From contig JASBTC010000243.1 of NCBI GenBank assembly GCA_030148625.1, positions 1 to 6,380 on the forward strand: DNA of 6,380 bases, in the 5' to 3' direction. The notes beneath the pieces were generated by a model, which ran no database searches, was not told where the DNA came from, and saw only the letters and a list, made by a program, of their open reading frames with translations. Below are positions 6,314 through 6,380 of the stretch, piece after piece. The position numbers were made by a program, and so were the translations under genes. Numbering within the stretch: position 1 is the first letter of the stretch; every line of letters begins with the position of its first letter. This DNA comes from Sphingobium sp. (GTDB lineage: Bacteria; Pseudomonadota; Alphaproteobacteria; Sphingomonadales; Sphingomonadaceae).

Positions 6314-6380
6314 CTCATCCTTCTTCTCAACGGGCGGCGGCGCGATCGGGGCGATCTTGCAATTGCTCCCGCTCGCCAGC
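6296..6380 (-). CDS. C-terminal end of an unidentified minus-strand gene (partial)
   Basis: A minus-strand frame enters from the right edge and stops at TAA (6298-6296). The 27 visible full codons read LASGSNCKIAPIAPPPVEK followed by KDEEKGRK. A proline/alanine linker ending in a Lys/Glu-rich tail is typical of the C-terminus of a real protein and gives no family. It converges with the gene ending at 6238, with 57 bases between the stops. It is too short to identify, and chance openness over 28 codons in this GC-rich DNA cannot be excluded. Confidence 0.45.
   Translation of the reverse strand, partial: LASGSNCKIAPIAPPPVEKKDEEKGRK

Noticed and set aside
1..6380. CRISPR arrays, tRNA or rRNA genes, insertion-sequence ends, defence genes
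   Set aside because: I looked on both strands and saw no regular repeats, no cloverleaf, no transposase motif and no known defence domain.

Overview
This is a GC-rich chromosomal fragment. It most likely comes from an alphaproteobacterium of the Sphingomonadales type. That assignment is an inference from the strong G/C preference at third codon positions, the large MalT-type LuxR regulator and the secreted DUF885-family peptidase, a mix common in sphingomonads. No taxonomic marker gene is present.

Layout. Positions 1-2357 (+) hold most of a large STAND/MalT-type LuxR regulator whose N-terminus, including the expected Walker A loop, lies before the window. Positions 2407-3222 (+) encode a soluble acidic protein of unknown function. 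A 119-base hairpin-rich gap then leads to 3342-5168 (+), an exported DUF885-family metallopeptidase with an intact HEGxPGHH motif. After a palindrome-rich gap comes a small minus-strand gene, 5301-5582, that resembles YozE/SAM-like proteins. Divergent from it lies an unrecognised gene ending at 6238 (+), whose start is uncertain among 5705, 5768 and 5789. The last 85 bases hold the 3' end of a minus-strand gene (6296 to beyond the window) that is too short to identify.

The first three genes share a strand, but there is no evidence that they form one pathway. The gap before the peptidase contains strong hairpins and its own good ribosome binding site, so the peptidase is probably expressed separately. 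The 5583-5767 stretch is visibly less GC-rich than the rest and separates two small divergent genes, which makes it the most accessory-looking part of the window.

I see no CRISPR array, tRNA, rRNA, insertion sequence or recognisable defence system. The points most worth a second look are the 5'-leader hairpin touching the peptidase's ribosome binding site, the TTG-versus-ATG start of the 3'-most complete gene, and the two uncharacterised proteins.
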